NCBI GenBank assembly: GCA_030038595.1
Contig: JASHSW010000197.1
Location: 1-10,339, forward strand
Length of the DNA: 10,339 nucleotides
Source: Methylovirgula sp.
GTDB taxonomy: Bacteria > Pseudomonadota > Alphaproteobacteria > Rhizobiales > Beijerinckiaceae
Reading direction: 5' to 3'
The translations under genes were made by a program, and so were the position numbers. Under the pieces are notes generated by a model, which was not told the DNA's origin, made no database searches, and saw only the letters and a program-made list of their open reading frames with translations. This document shows, piece by piece, positions 1 through 6,891 of this stretch. Positions within the stretch are counted from its first letter, which is position 1; each line of letters begins with the position of its first letter.

Positions 1-182
1 GCTACGACAAACGCCGCCGGCACAAGCTGAATTCCGGCCACGCCTTGCGTATTTTGCGCGGTCAAGGCGGTGACGACCGCCGCTCCGTAGCAGCGCAAGG
101 CCGCGAAGGTCTTGCAATCCGCCAGGATGCCCGCGCCGCCGCTCGGATCGATGCCGGCGATTGACAGGACGTTCGGTGCCAT
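1..182 (-). CDS. thiD: Hydroxymethylpyrimidine/phosphomethylpyrimidine kinase ThiD, 5' part only
   Basis: Only the first 60 codons are present; the gene runs off the left edge. ThiD phosphorylates 4-amino-5-hydroxymethyl-2-methylpyrimidine twice in the cytoplasm, giving the pyrimidine half of thiamin. The visible N-terminus starts [18 protein letters not shown]. It carries the ribokinase-like signature AGxDPSGGAG (residues 9-18), then ADCKTF (21-26) and [11 protein letters not shown] (38-48), all typical of ThiD. The usual substrate-side 'ADLK' is ADCK here, so Cys23 replaces a hydrophobic residue. The ATG lies three bases after the stop of the upstream DUF2937 gene, so the two are probably co-transcribed and translationally coupled; I see no strong ribosome binding site of its own. 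The assignment is secure at family level; the missing C-terminus prevents checking for a fused ThiE domain. Confidence 0.93.
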   Translation of the reverse strand, partial: MAPNVLSIAGIDPSGGAGILADCKTFAALRCYGAAVVTALTAQNTQGVAGIQLVPAAFVV

Positions 183-185
183 CGC

Positions 186-722
186 TCAAGCTTCCGCGTA
201 GGGTTCGGCGGCTTTGGTCCGCGATCGTCGGCTGAACAATTTTTTTCGATGCCGGATCGGCAGGCCAATGCCATACGCGATGCCGCCGCCCACGAGAAAG
301 CCGAAGATGCCGGCGACGAACCCCTCCGGCGTTGTCGGAATGGCGGGCTGGAAAGTCCGGTAGGTGCGCTCGGCGATGTACGGGTCAAAAGTTCTGAAGA
401 GCGTCACCCACCGGCCGGCGACATTGGGATCGTTGAATGCCGCCGCAGCGCGCTGCAACTTTGCAAGCCGCGCCAGGATGCGCTTCATCTCGTCGCCGCG
501 CGCTTGCGCGAGGGGATCGGAGTTCGCTTCGAGACGCACGATCGCCGCGTCCGGCGTGAGGCTCCGGCCGGCGGCGTCCTTGTCGAATTGCGCGACGATC
601 GCAGTAAGTTCGTCGATCGCCCCGCCGAGACGCTGGCGATATTGCTGCCAGAACTCCGGCATCTGCGTCGTCGCCACGCCAAGCAGCAATGCGAAGAAAA
701 GAGCGACGCGGCCGATGATCAT
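186..722 (-). CDS. DUF2937 family membrane protein
   Basis: A 178-residue protein of the DUF2937 family, whose function is unknown. One hydrophobic helix lies at the N-terminus (about residues 4-19, possibly an uncleaved signal anchor). A second, glycine-rich helix lies near the C-terminus (about 133-155). A basic tail RHRKKLFSRRSR follows, which should stay in the cytoplasm. The middle (20-130) is charged, predicted helical and probably periplasmic. It contains the segment TLFRTFDPYIAERTYRTFQP, of the kind I associate with this family. The start is supported by AGGAGG four bases upstream of the ATG. A TATATT at 745-750 (minus strand) could be its -10 box, but no good -35 is visible. It sits three bases before thiD; whether that reflects a functional link or only a shared transcript cannot be told. 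Confidence 0.8.
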   Translation of the reverse strand: MIIGRVALFFALLLGVATTQMPEFWQQYRQRLGGAIDELTAIVAQFDKDAAGRSLTPDAAIVRLEANSDPLAQARGDEMKRILARLAKLQRAAAAFNDPNVAGRWVTLFRTFDPYIAERTYRTFQPAIPTTPEGFVAGIFGFLVGGGIAYGIGLPIRHRKKLFSRRSRTKAAEPYAEA

Positions 723-744
723 CCGCCCTCCTAGGCTGGCCGCG

Positions 745-750
745 AATATA
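745..750 (-). promoter_or_regulatory. Possible -10 box for the DUF2937-thiD operon
   Basis: TATATT reading leftward, 22 bases upstream of the DUF2937 start codon, in an otherwise GC-rich stretch. No convincing -35 hexamer is seen 16-18 bases upstream, so this is only a candidate. Confidence 0.3.
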
Positions 751-802
751 GGTCATTCTCGCCGCCGATACTGCCCTCTCGCGGTCGCCGTTCGAAAAAA
801 TC

Positions 803-1801
803 TCACGGCATGACGAGGACGCCGGCATTGCCTTCGCTGGTGCCGAACAATAGCCGCCGGCCATCGTCCTGCCAGAGGAGCGCCGAGACGGGATCATGCG
901 CCTCGTTCGCGGGCTTACGTACGAGAAGCGCGGCCGCATCGGCGAGCCGGCAGAGAAGAATCCAGCCGTCTTCGTAACCGATGGCGATGACCAGCGCCTT
1001 TGGATGAAAGGCCACGCGCGAGACTTTGACGCGTCTTGCGCCGCATTCGCCCGGCGCTTTCTTCATCGGGCCATCTTTGTCCTTAAACGGCCAGACGATG
1101 CATGCCTCGGCACCCGAGGTCGCCAACCAATGCCCGTCGCCCGACCAGGAAAGGGAGCGGGTTTTCGCCGGGTAGCCGCTCATGCGCATATCCTGTTTGT
1201 CGGCGATCCGCCACCCATGCAGAGCATTCTCCTGCATCGAAGTGACGAGAAACCGGCCGTCCGGAGAAAACGAGACGTCGAGATGTGCGCCTTTCCAGGC
1301 AAAGACCTCGGGCGGCGCCGCGGCGTTCGGAAACCAAAGGGTCGCGCCGTTATAATGCGCGACGGCGATGCGATAGCCCTTCGGCGCATAGGCGAGCCCA
1401 CGCACCGAAGACGGCGCGGAAAAATGTTTGATTGTGCCCTGCGGATCGCGCGCGCTGACCTGTCGTCCGCTCGACCAGGCGATCGACCCGTCGTCGCGCC
1501 CGGCGAGCGCGTCGATCCATGCGCCGTCCGTATGGACCAGTTCTTCGACCGATCCCTCGGCGTCCATCGCCAATACCCGGCCGTCGTCGCCGCCGGTGAT
1601 CAGTCGCTTACCGGCGCGCGTCGCGACCAGAATCGCCGCGTCCTTATGCAGGGCGATTCGCCGCTCGCCCTGCGGATCGACAAGCAGCACCGCGCCGTCG
1701 CCGAGCGCAAACACCGGAACGCTCCCCAAAAAAGCCGCCGCGCTGACGTGCGCGCCGGCGGCGATCGGTTTGACGTTCGCGGCGAGGGAAGTTTCTGCCA
1801 T
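803..1801 (-). CDS. WD40 repeat beta-propeller protein, partner gene of the zinc GTPase
   Basis: A 332-residue protein without signal peptide, made of degenerate WD40 blades. Recurrent blade motifs include GKRLITGGDDGRVLAMD (residues about 64-80), SFSPDGRFLVTSMQENALHGW (about 180-200), SWSGDGHWLATSGAEACIVW and AIGYEDGWILLCRL. WD40 propellers are usually protein-interaction platforms, and no catalytic residues are evident. The gene follows the COG0523 zinc GTPase in the same direction. From memory, this GTPase-WD40 pairing recurs in alphaproteobacteria, so a role with zinc delivery is a reasonable inference, not a shown fact. The ATG at 1801 gives an N-terminus (MAETSLAAN) fitting a cytoplasmic propeller, and no later Met fits. 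No Shine-Dalgarno sequence is visible, and a REP-like repeat abuts the start codon. Confidence 0.85.
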   Translation of the reverse strand: MAETSLAANVKPIAAGAHVSAAAFLGSVPVFALGDGAVLLVDPQGERRIALHKDAAILVATRAGKRLITGGDDGRVLAMDAEGSVEELVHTDGAWIDALAGRDDGSIAWSSGRQVSARDPQGTIKHFSAPSSVRGLAYAPKGYRIAVAHYNGATLWFPNAAAPPEVFAWKGAHLDVSFSPDGRFLVTSMQENALHGWRIADKQDMRMSGYPAKTRSLSWSGDGHWLATSGAEACIVWPFKDKDGPMKKAPGECGARRVKVSRVAFHPKALVIAIGYEDGWILLCRLADAAALLVRKPANEAHDPVSALLWQDDGRRLLFGTSEGNAGVLVMP

Positions 1802-1817
1802 GCGAGGGACTACGAGG

Positions 1818-1843
1818 GTGGCCGGCGGAGCCGACCGGATGAG
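1818..1843 (-). repeat. REP-like palindromic repeat, copy A
   Basis: Read leftward, the core begins CTCATCCGGTCGGCTCCGCC. It forms a hairpin at 1820-1836 (GGCCGGC / GCCGACC around a GGA loop, 6 of 7 pairs). Copy B on the opposite strand has nearly the same core, so the two copies face each other. Elements starting CTCATCCG with a GC-rich hairpin are common intergenic repeats in rhizobial-type genomes. This copy ends about 17 bases from the WD40 start codon. Confidence 0.65.
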
Positions 1844-1877
1844 GGGTTACCGTGCCGATGCCGAGGGATTGCGCCTC

Positions 1878-1902
1878 CTCATCCGTCCGCTCCGCGGGGC
1901 AC
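1878..1902 (+). repeat. REP-like palindromic repeat, copy B
   Basis: Core CTCATCCGTCCGCTCCGC followed by GGGGCAC, aligning with copy A with one gap and few mismatches. It has a short hairpin around a TCC loop. The following TTTCTCCCATAGGGGCAAGG is the kind of tail seen on such repeats. It lies between the GTPase stop and copy A. Confidence 0.65.
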
Positions 1903-1928
1903 TTTCTCCCATAGGGGCAAGGATAGGC

Positions 1929-2975
1929 TCACGCCGCGCAAGCCAGAAACTCTTTCCTGATCTCGTCTTCTTTCAACTTCCGGCCGATGAAGACGACGCG
2001 GCTGCGCCGCGGCTCGTCCGGCTTCCAGTCGCGTTGCAGATCGCCTTCGAGGATCATATGGACGCCTTGGAAGACGAAACGCTTCGGCTCGTTCTTGAAG
2101 GCGACGATGCCTTTCGTGCGCAGGATCGAAGGACCCTCCGTCTGCACGTACCGATTGAGCCACGGCAGAAATTTTTCCGGGTCGACGTCGCCGTCGATCG
2201 AGAGCGCAACCGATTGCATCTCTTCGTCGTGATAGTGTTTGAGGCCGTGCTTGTGTCCGTCGTGATCATGATGATCATGGTGTCCGTGATGAGCATGATG
2301 ATCGTGATGCTGATCATGATCGTCTTCCTCAACTTCGAGGAATTCCGGTTCGATCTCCAGAATGCGATCGAGGTCGAAGGCATTGCGGCTCAGCACGGCA
2401 TCGAGCGGAACGCTGCAATTCACCGTCTCGTGCAGTTTAGCATAGGGATTGATCGCGCGGATACGCGCCTTCACCTCGCGCAATTCCTCGGAGCTGACCA
2501 GATCGGTCTTGTTGAGCAAGATCACATCGGCGAAGGCGACCTGATTCTTCGCTTCAGGCGCATCCTTGAGGCGTTGCGAAAGCCACTTGGCGTCGGCGAC
2601 CGTGACGACTGCGTCGAGCCGCGCCGCCTCTTCGACATCGGCATCCACGAAAAAAGTCTGCGCGACCGGGGCTGGATCGGCAAGCCCCGTGGTCTCGATG
2701 ATAATCGCGTCGAATTTGCCCTTCCGTTTCATCAGGCCTTCGATGATGCGGATAAGATCGCCGCGCACCGTGCAGCAGATGCATCCGTTGTTCATCTCGA
2801 AAATTTCTTCGTCGGCGCCCACCACTAGATCGTTGTCGATGCCGATTTCCCCGAATTCGTTGACGATGACGGCGAACTTCTTGCCGTGCGGTTCGCTCAG
2901 GATGCGGTTCAACAACGTCGTCTTGCCGGCTCCGAGATAGCCCGTCAGCACGGTAACGGGAATTTTGTCGGCCAT
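1929..2975 (-). CDS. COG0523/CobW-family GTP-binding protein with His-rich zinc loop (putative zinc metallochaperone)
   Basis: A 348-residue G3E GTPase. Seen in order: Walker [10 protein letters not shown] (residues 12-20), the family metal motif CxCC (Cys65, Cys67, Cys68), ETTG (94-97) with GLADPAPV, and the guanine-specificity motif NKTD (155-158). A histidine/aspartate loop at about 218-250 contains 16 histidines, and a CobW C-terminal domain (about 252-345) follows. Cytoplasmic COG0523 proteins of this kind use GTP hydrolysis to pass zinc to client enzymes, and a His-rich loop is typical of the zinc branch rather than the cobalamin branch. No cobalamin gene is nearby. The start is supported by GGAG six bases before the ATG. 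A WD40 gene follows downstream. Zinc specificity and any Zur control are inferred; no clear Zur box was recognised. The queC product just upstream in the same direction is itself a zinc protein. Confidence 0.92.
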   Translation of the reverse strand: MADKIPVTVLTGYLGAGKTTLLNRILSEPHGKKFAVIVNEFGEIGIDNDLVVGADEEIFEMNNGCICCTVRGDLIRIIEGLMKRKGKFDAIIIETTGLADPAPVAQTFFVDADVEEAARLDAVVTVADAKWLSQRLKDAPEAKNQVAFADVILLNKTDLVSSEELREVKARIRAINPYAKLHETVNCSVPLDAVLSRNAFDLDRILEIEPEFLEVEEDDHDQHHDHHAHHGHHDHHDHDGHKHGLKHYHDEEMQSVALSIDGDVDPEKFLPWLNRYVQTEGPSILRTKGIVAFKNEPKRFVFQGVHMILEGDLQRDWKPDEPRRSRVVFIGRKLKEDEIRKEFLACAA

Positions 2976-3052
2976 GCCTAGCTCCGATCTGGTCGATTGA
3001 GCGTCGCCGGCAGGAGGTCCGGCGTCAAACGGTGCGCAACGGGACGCGCGCC

Positions 3053-3095
3053 GCCTCTATATTGTGGCGCATCGTGGCAATATTAATGCCTCTAT
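3053..3095. promoter_or_regulatory. AT-rich dyad and direct repeat upstream of the zinc GTPase gene
   Basis: GCCTCTAT occurs at 3053-3060 and again at 3088-3095. Between them, ATATTG (3059-3064) and CAATAT (3078-3083) form an inverted repeat, and GGCAATATTAATGCC (3076-3090) is a near-perfect 15-bp palindrome. This AT-rich island lies between the queC stop and the GTPase start, about 80-120 bases upstream of the GTPase ATG. It could be an operator; the binding protein is unknown. Confidence 0.35.
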
Positions 3096-3793
3096 TAGGA
3101 CAGAGCGCCGCGGTACTTGCGCCAGCCTTCGGCGCGCAGTTTGCAGGCCGGGCATTCGCCGCAGCCGTAGCCCCAATCGTGGCGCTCCCCGCGCTCGCCC
3201 AGATAGCAGGTATGCGTCTCTTCGATGATGAGATCGACGAGCGCCGCCCCGCCGAGCTGCTCGGCGAGCCGCCAGGTATCCGCCTTGTCGAGCCACATCA
3301 GCGGCGTATCGAGGATAAAATTCTTCTCCATCGCGAGATTCAGGGCGACTTGCATGGCTTTGACCGTGTTGTCGCGGCAATCGGGATAACCGGAGAAATC
3401 CGTCTCACACATGCCGCCGACGATATGCCGCAAACCGCGCCGGTAGGCGATGGCCGCCGCAAACGTCAGGAATACGAGGTTGCGGCCCGGCACGAACGTA
3501 TTGGGCAGGCCGTCGGCGCCGCTCGTGATCGCCATCTCGCGCGTCATCGCGGTCGCCGAGATTTCTCCGAGAATGCCGAGATCGAGGCAATGGTCCTTGC
3601 CGAGCCGTGCGCCCCAGCCGGGGTCGAGGGCGGCGATCCGGGCGAGGATCCTCGCCCTCTGGTCAAGTTCGATCCTATGGCGCTGCCGGTAGTCGAAGCC
3701 GATCGTCTCGACGCGCTCGAACCGGTCGAGCGCCACCGCGAGACAGGTGGTTGAATCCTGCCCGCCAGAGAAAAGCACGAGGGCATCGCTCAT
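3095..3793 (-). CDS. queC: 7-cyano-7-deazaguanine synthase QueC
   Basis: A 232-residue enzyme that converts 7-carboxy-7-deazaguanine to preQ0 with ATP and ammonia, in the queuosine tRNA-modification pathway in the cytoplasm. The N-terminus holds the PP-loop SGGQDS (residues 9-14). Family motifs follow: [15 protein letters not shown] (about 103-110), and the segment with [12 protein letters not shown]. The C-terminal zinc site is Cys196, Cys211, Cys214 and Cys217 in the pattern C-X14-CGxCxxC. I chose the ATG at 3793 over an in-frame TTG at 3805 because GGAG sits six bases before it and the protein then begins [11 protein letters not shown] as expected. No other queuosine gene (queD, queE, queF) is in the window. 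A minus-strand promoter with a perfect TATAAT lies about 55 bases upstream. Confidence 0.97.
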   Translation of the reverse strand: MSDALVLFSGGQDSTTCLAVALDRFERVETIGFDYRQRHRIELDQRARILARIAALDPGWGARLGKDHCLDLGILGEISATAMTREMAITSGADGLPNTFVPGRNLVFLTFAAAIAYRRGLRHIVGGMCETDFSGYPDCRDNTVKAMQVALNLAMEKNFILDTPLMWLDKADTWRLAEQLGGAALVDLIIEETHTCYLGERGERHDWGYGCGECPACKLRAEGWRKYRGALS

Positions 3794-3847
3794 GGTGCGC
3801 TCCAAATCGATGCACGGATCGGTCTCCGCGCCAGAACCGCGAGGTGA

Positions 3848-3853
3848 ATTATA
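3848..3853 (-). promoter_or_regulatory. -10 box of a queC promoter
   Basis: A perfect TATAAT reading leftward, 55 bases from the queC ATG; transcription would start near 3841 with a leader of about 48 bases. The -35 region 17 bases away (AGGCTG) is poor. Confidence 0.5.
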
Positions 3854-3913
3854 AGCCGTTGTTTTTACGCAGCCTCTTGGCCGGAGTCTGCACCTTTTCT
3901 TGGGCGGCTGCTA

Positions 3914-3942
3914 TTGCGGATTCGCGCCCAATGGTCCATCTT
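3914..3942 (+). promoter_or_regulatory. Candidate SRP RNA promoter
   Basis: TTGCGG (3914-3919), a 17-base spacer and CATCTT (3937-3942) precede the predicted RNA 5' end at 3949 by seven bases. The hexamers are imperfect; the spacing fits a housekeeping sigma factor. Confidence 0.4.
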
Positions 3943-3948
3943 AGCGAC

Positions 3949-4042
3949 GGGAGGTTGGCGGTGGACGCACCACTCGCCAACCGGGTCAGGTCCGGAAGGA
4001 AGCAGCCCAGACGAGACCGGGCGGGTCTCTGTCCAGCCTCCC
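3949..4042 (+). ncRNA. ffs: Bacterial small signal recognition particle RNA (4.5S RNA)
   Basis: The universally conserved apical domain is present in full: GGTCAGGTCCGGAAGGAAGC followed by AGCC (about 3985-4008), with the GGAA tetraloop and the Ffh-binding internal loops. The ends pair (GGGAGG 3949-3954 with CCTCCC 4037-4042) and a middle helix forms between ACTCGCC (3972-3978) and GGCGGGT (4020-4026), giving the expected single rod of about 94 nt. With Ffh and FtsY the RNA targets nascent membrane and secreted proteins to the translocon. Its place just upstream of dnaX-ybaB-recR is usual in alphaproteobacteria. The exact ends are uncertain by a few bases. Confidence 0.94.
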
Positions 4043-4066
4043 ACTTCTCGCCTTTGCTGAGAGTTC

Positions 4067-4089
4067 GGCGCAAAGCGCGAATTTGCGCC
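4067..4089 (+). terminator. Hairpin downstream of the SRP RNA, possible terminator
   Basis: GGCGCAAA (4067-4074) pairs perfectly with TTTGCGCC (4082-4089) around a seven-base loop. It lies 25 bases after the RNA end and 77 before dnaX. No T run follows, so it is not a classical intrinsic terminator; it may act as an RNA processing or pause hairpin. Confidence 0.3.
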
Positions 4090-4165
4090 CTGATCCGCCG
4101 TTCGCAACACGAATATTCCGAAGCGCCGCGCGCCGGAGCTAGAATTCGGCGAGGAGGCCGAAGCG

Positions 4166-5932
4166 ATGGACGCACCGACCCTCAACTTCGACGAGCCGGC
4201 CGCGCCGTACCGCATCCTGGCGCGCAAATATCGGCCGGCGAGTTTCGAGGATCTCATCGGCCAGGAGCCGATGGTCAAGACGCTGTCGAACGCCTTCGAC
4301 CTTGGGCGCATTCACCAGGCTTATCTGCTCACCGGGGTGCGCGGCGTCGGCAAGACTACGACCGCGCGGATCCTGGCGCGCGCCTTCAATTATGAGCTGC
4401 CGGCACGCCCAGACCGGCCGCCGGTTTTGCAGCCGACCATCCATATGCCCGAACTCGGCACGCATTGTCAGGCGATCATCGATTCGCGCCACGTCGACGT
4501 GATCGAGATGGACGCCGCCTCGCATACCGGCATCGACGACGTGCGCGAGATCATCGACAACGCCCGCTACCGGCCGGTCCTGGCGCGCACCAAGGTCTAT
4601 ATCATCGACGAAGTCCATATGCTCTCCAAACAGGCCTTCAACGGCCTCTTGAAGATCCTCGAGGAGCCGCCGGAGCACGTAAAATTCATTTTCGCGACGA
4701 CCGAGATCGAGAAAGTTCCCGTCACGGTACGCTCGCGCTGCCAGCGGTTCGATTTGCGCCGCGTCGAGTCGGACGTCCTCATCGCGCGGCTTGCCGCGAT
4801 CTGCGCCAAAGAGGCGGTCGCGGTCGAACCGGAGGCGCTGGCGCTCATCGCGCGCGCCTCGGAAGGTTCGGTGCGCGACGCCCTGAGCCTGCTCGACCAG
4901 GCGATCGCACATGTCAAAGGCAGTTTGAACGTCGAGGTCAAAGCCGAGGATCTACGCTTGATGCTCGGGCTCGCCGATCGAGCGAGGATCATCGATCTCT
5001 TCAGGGAGGTGATGTGCGGCGATGTCGCCGCCGCGCTTACCTCGCTGAAGGCGCTCTACGAAGCCGGTGCCGATCCGGCCCGCGTCCTCGGCGAGCTTGC
5101 CGAATTCGTGCATTTCGTGACGCGCCTGAAACTTGCGCCGGAGACGGCGCACGATCCGGCCATTGCCGAGGAAGAGCGCCGGCGTGGCGCCGAGTTTGCT
5201 GAAAAGCTTTCGATCCCTGTGCTGAGCCGCGCCTGGCAATTGCTGCTCAAGGGGTTGCAGGACGTGCGCGATTCGCAGCGTCCGCTCGCCGCCGCCGATA
5301 TGGTACTGGTACGGCTTGCCCACGCCGCGGACCTGCCGACGCCGGACGAGGCGCTGCGTCGCCTGGCGCAGCAGGCGCCGGTCATGCCGGCGGCGCAGCC
5401 GCGGCGCGCCAGCATGCCGGCTGGCGCAGCGAGCGGCGGGCGCGCGAGCCTTAGTGCGGCGACCAAGCCGGCCGAACCGCTGGCAGCGGAAGACCAGCGG
5501 CCGCGCCTCGCCCGTTTCGAGGATATCGTCGCGCTCGCCGCCAGCCAGCGCGATATCCAATTGAAGATTGCGCTCGAACGCGACGTGCGTCTCGTCCGTT
5601 TCGAGGATGGTTCGATTGAATTTGCGCTATCGCCTGGCGCGTCGCCGCAACTTGCCCAACAACTGATGCGCCGTTTGCAGGAATGGACGGGACGGCGTTG
5701 GGTGGTGGCGATTTCCAGCGAAGCCGGCGCGCCGAGCCTCGGCGAACAGGCGGAGGCGGCCGCCGCGGCCGCCCTCGTCGGCGTGCGCGCCGATCCGCTC
5801 GTGCAGCGCGCTTTGGCGATATTCCCCGGCGCCGAAATTATCGGCGTGCGAATCCATGAGGCGGAGCCGGCCGAGAAGCCGGCGGGCGAAGACGTCGGCT
5901 ATGCCGATACCGCCTTCGAAGACGACCTATAA
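4166..5932 (+). CDS. dnaX: DNA polymerase III subunit tau/gamma
   Basis: A 588-residue clamp-loader ATPase of the replisome. AAA+ core: YRPASFEDLIGQ (22-33), Walker A GVRGVGKTTT (57-66), Walker B DEVH (148-151), HMLSKQAFNGLLKILEEPP, sensor-1 region FATTE (166-170) and the SRC motif (about 180-182). Domain III runs to about 375. A proline/alanine-rich linker (about 385-445) leads to a tau-type C-terminal domain (about 450-588). The zinc module usual between Walker A and B is degenerate: only Cys101 remains of the four cysteines. I found no A-rich slippery sequence in the linker, so a programmed frameshift producing gamma is not evident. The start is supported by GAGGAGG eight bases upstream. 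It is first of the dnaX-ybaB-recR operon; ybaB follows after 33 bases. Confidence 0.97.
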   Translation: MDAPTLNFDEPAAPYRILARKYRPASFEDLIGQEPMVKTLSNAFDLGRIHQAYLLTGVRGVGKTTTARILARAFNYELPARPDRPPVLQPTIHMPELGTHCQAIIDSRHVDVIEMDAASHTGIDDVREIIDNARYRPVLARTKVYIIDEVHMLSKQAFNGLLKILEEPPEHVKFIFATTEIEKVPVTVRSRCQRFDLRRVESDVLIARLAAICAKEAVAVEPEALALIARASEGSVRDALSLLDQAIAHVKGSLNVEVKAEDLRLMLGLADRARIIDLFREVMCGDVAAALTSLKALYEAGADPARVLGELAEFVHFVTRLKLAPETAHDPAIAEEERRRGAEFAEKLSIPVLSRAWQLLLKGLQDVRDSQRPLAAADMVLVRLAHAADLPTPDEALRRLAQQAPVMPAAQPRRASMPAGAASGGRASLSAATKPAEPLAAEDQRPRLARFEDIVALAASQRDIQLKIALERDVRLVRFEDGSIEFALSPGASPQLAQQLMRRLQEWTGRRWVVAISSEAGAPSLGEQAEAAAAAALVGVRADPLVQRALAIFPGAEIIGVRIHEAEPAEKPAGEDVGYADTAFEDDL

Positions 5933-5965
5933 CTGCGCCGTCATGCAAGGAGACGAGGATCCGTC

Positions 5966-6286
5966 ATGCCCGACTTCATGAACTTGATGAAACAGGCGCA
6001 GGCCGTGCAGGAGAAAATGCAGGAGATGCAGGCCGAGATGGAACGCCTCGAAGTCGAAGGCCAGGCGGGCGGCGGCCTCGTGCGCGCGACGCTCACCGCC
6101 AAGGGGCGGATGAAGGCGCTCACGGTCGATGTCTCGCTGTTGAAGCCCGACGACAAGGAGATTCTCGAGGATCTGATCGTCGCTGCGCATGAGGATGCGC
6201 GCAAGAAGACGGAACGCCTGATGGAAGAAAAGATGAAGTCGGTGACGGCCGGCCTGCCGTTGCCGCCTGGCATGAAGCTTTTCTGA
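5966..6286 (+). CDS. ybaB: YbaB/EbfC family nucleoid-associated protein
   Basis: A 106-residue DNA-binding protein of the YbaB/EbfC family, a dimer that coats or bends DNA. It starts with the typical [19 protein letters not shown] helix and continues with [17 protein letters not shown] (about 30-46), a central sheet with [20 protein letters not shown], and the C-terminal [11 protein letters not shown]. Length and ending fit the family. A ribosome binding site (GAGGA, six bases before the ATG) is present. Its stop codon overlaps the recR start (TGATG), so the two are translationally coupled. It lies between dnaX and recR as in most bacteria. Confidence 0.96.
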   Translation: MPDFMNLMKQAQAVQEKMQEMQAEMERLEVEGQAGGGLVRATLTAKGRMKALTVDVSLLKPDDKEILEDLIVAAHEDARKKTERLMEEKMKSVTAGLPLPPGMKLF

Positions 6287-6891
6287 TGGCCGAACGCACC
6301 GCCGGCCCTGAAATTGAGCGGCTGATCCAATTGCTGGCGCGCCTGCCGGGGCTCGGTCCGCGCTCGGCGCGGCGCGCCGCGCTTCACCTGATCCGCAAGC
6401 GCGAAGAGCTGCTGGGCCCGCTCGCCGATGCGCTGAATACGGCGCGCGAGTGTGTCGTTTCCTGCTCCGTCTGCGGCAACGTCGATAGCTGCGATCCATG
6501 CACCGTCTGCCGCGACGAGCGGCGCGATCGCAAGCTGCTCGTCGTCGTCGAGACCGTTGCCGATTTATGGGCGCTCGAACGTGCCGGCGCTCTCATGGGG
6601 CGCTATCATGTTCTCGGCGGTTGCTTGTCCCCGCTCGACGGCGTCGGACCGGAGGAATTAAACCTCGACGGGCTCGTCGAACGGGTCGCGAGCGACGGCG
6701 TCAGCGAGGTTATCCTTGCCGTCAATGCCACGGTCGACGGGCAGACCACGGCGCATTACGTGACCGATCTCTTGGCGCATCTGCCGGTGCGAATCACGCG
6801 GCTCGCGCATGGCGTGCCGGTCGGCGGCGAGCTCGACTATCTCGACGAAGGCACGCTCATCGCGGCGATCCGCAGCCGCACGGATTTCTAG
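6286..6891 (+). CDS. recR: Recombination mediator protein RecR
   Basis: A 201-residue protein that with RecF/RecO loads RecA on gapped DNA. Seen: an N-terminal helix-hairpin-helix with [11 protein letters not shown] (20-30), a C4 zinc finger with Cys60, Cys63, Cys72 and Cys75 (plus an extra Cys69 inside), a Toprim domain ([15 protein letters not shown] at about 84-98, then the segment with [15 protein letters not shown]), and the C-terminal Walker-B-like part with [19 protein letters not shown]. The ATG overlaps the ybaB stop by one base. The stop codon TAG overlaps the stop of the convergent SoxYZ-like gene on the other strand, so no terminator lies between them. Confidence 0.98.
   Translation: MAERTAGPEIERLIQLLARLPGLGPRSARRAALHLIRKREELLGPLADALNTARECVVSCSVCGNVDSCDPCTVCRDERRDRKLLVVVETVADLWALERAGALMGRYHVLGGCLSPLDGVGPEELNLDGLVERVASDGVSEVILAVNATVDGQTTAHYVTDLLAHLPVRITRLAHGVPVGGELDYLDEGTLIAAIRSRTDF

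Larger units (their letters stand above)
3794..4165. other. Divergent intergenic region between queC and dnaX
   Basis: This 372-base stretch has no protein gene. From left to right it holds the queC leader and promoter (minus strand), a candidate SRP RNA promoter, the SRP RNA, a GC-rich hairpin, and the dnaX ribosome binding site (GAGGAGG near 4152-4158, eight bases before the ATG). I saw no riboswitch and no tRNA. Confidence 0.8.

Noticed and set aside
780..812. Intrinsic terminator after the WD40 gene (run of T on the minus strand)
   Set aside because: The T run near 795-800 is preceded only by a four-pair stem with a long loop, too weak to call.
896..1960. Plus-strand open frame of 354 codons
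   Set aside because: Antisense to the WD40 gene, whose repeat motifs are clear; no motif of its own.
1428..2828. Long plus-strand open frame (466 codons) with an apparent hydrophobic Met/Ile/Val stretch
   Set aside because: It is antisense to the GTPase gene; the hydrophobic stretch is the complement of the His/Asp codons of its metal loop. It has no family motif or ribosome binding site.
3059..3090. Zur box upstream of the zinc GTPase gene
   Set aside because: The palindromes there do not match the alphaproteobacterial Zur pattern as I remember it; kept only as an unassigned dyad.
3794..3841. preQ1 riboswitch in the queC leader
   Set aside because: The leader is only about 48 bases and lacks the A-rich tail and pseudoknot pattern of preQ1-I; I could not fit the class.
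5316..5520. Programmed frameshift in dnaX giving a gamma form
   Set aside because: No A-rich slippery heptamer or following hairpin was seen in the linker coding region.
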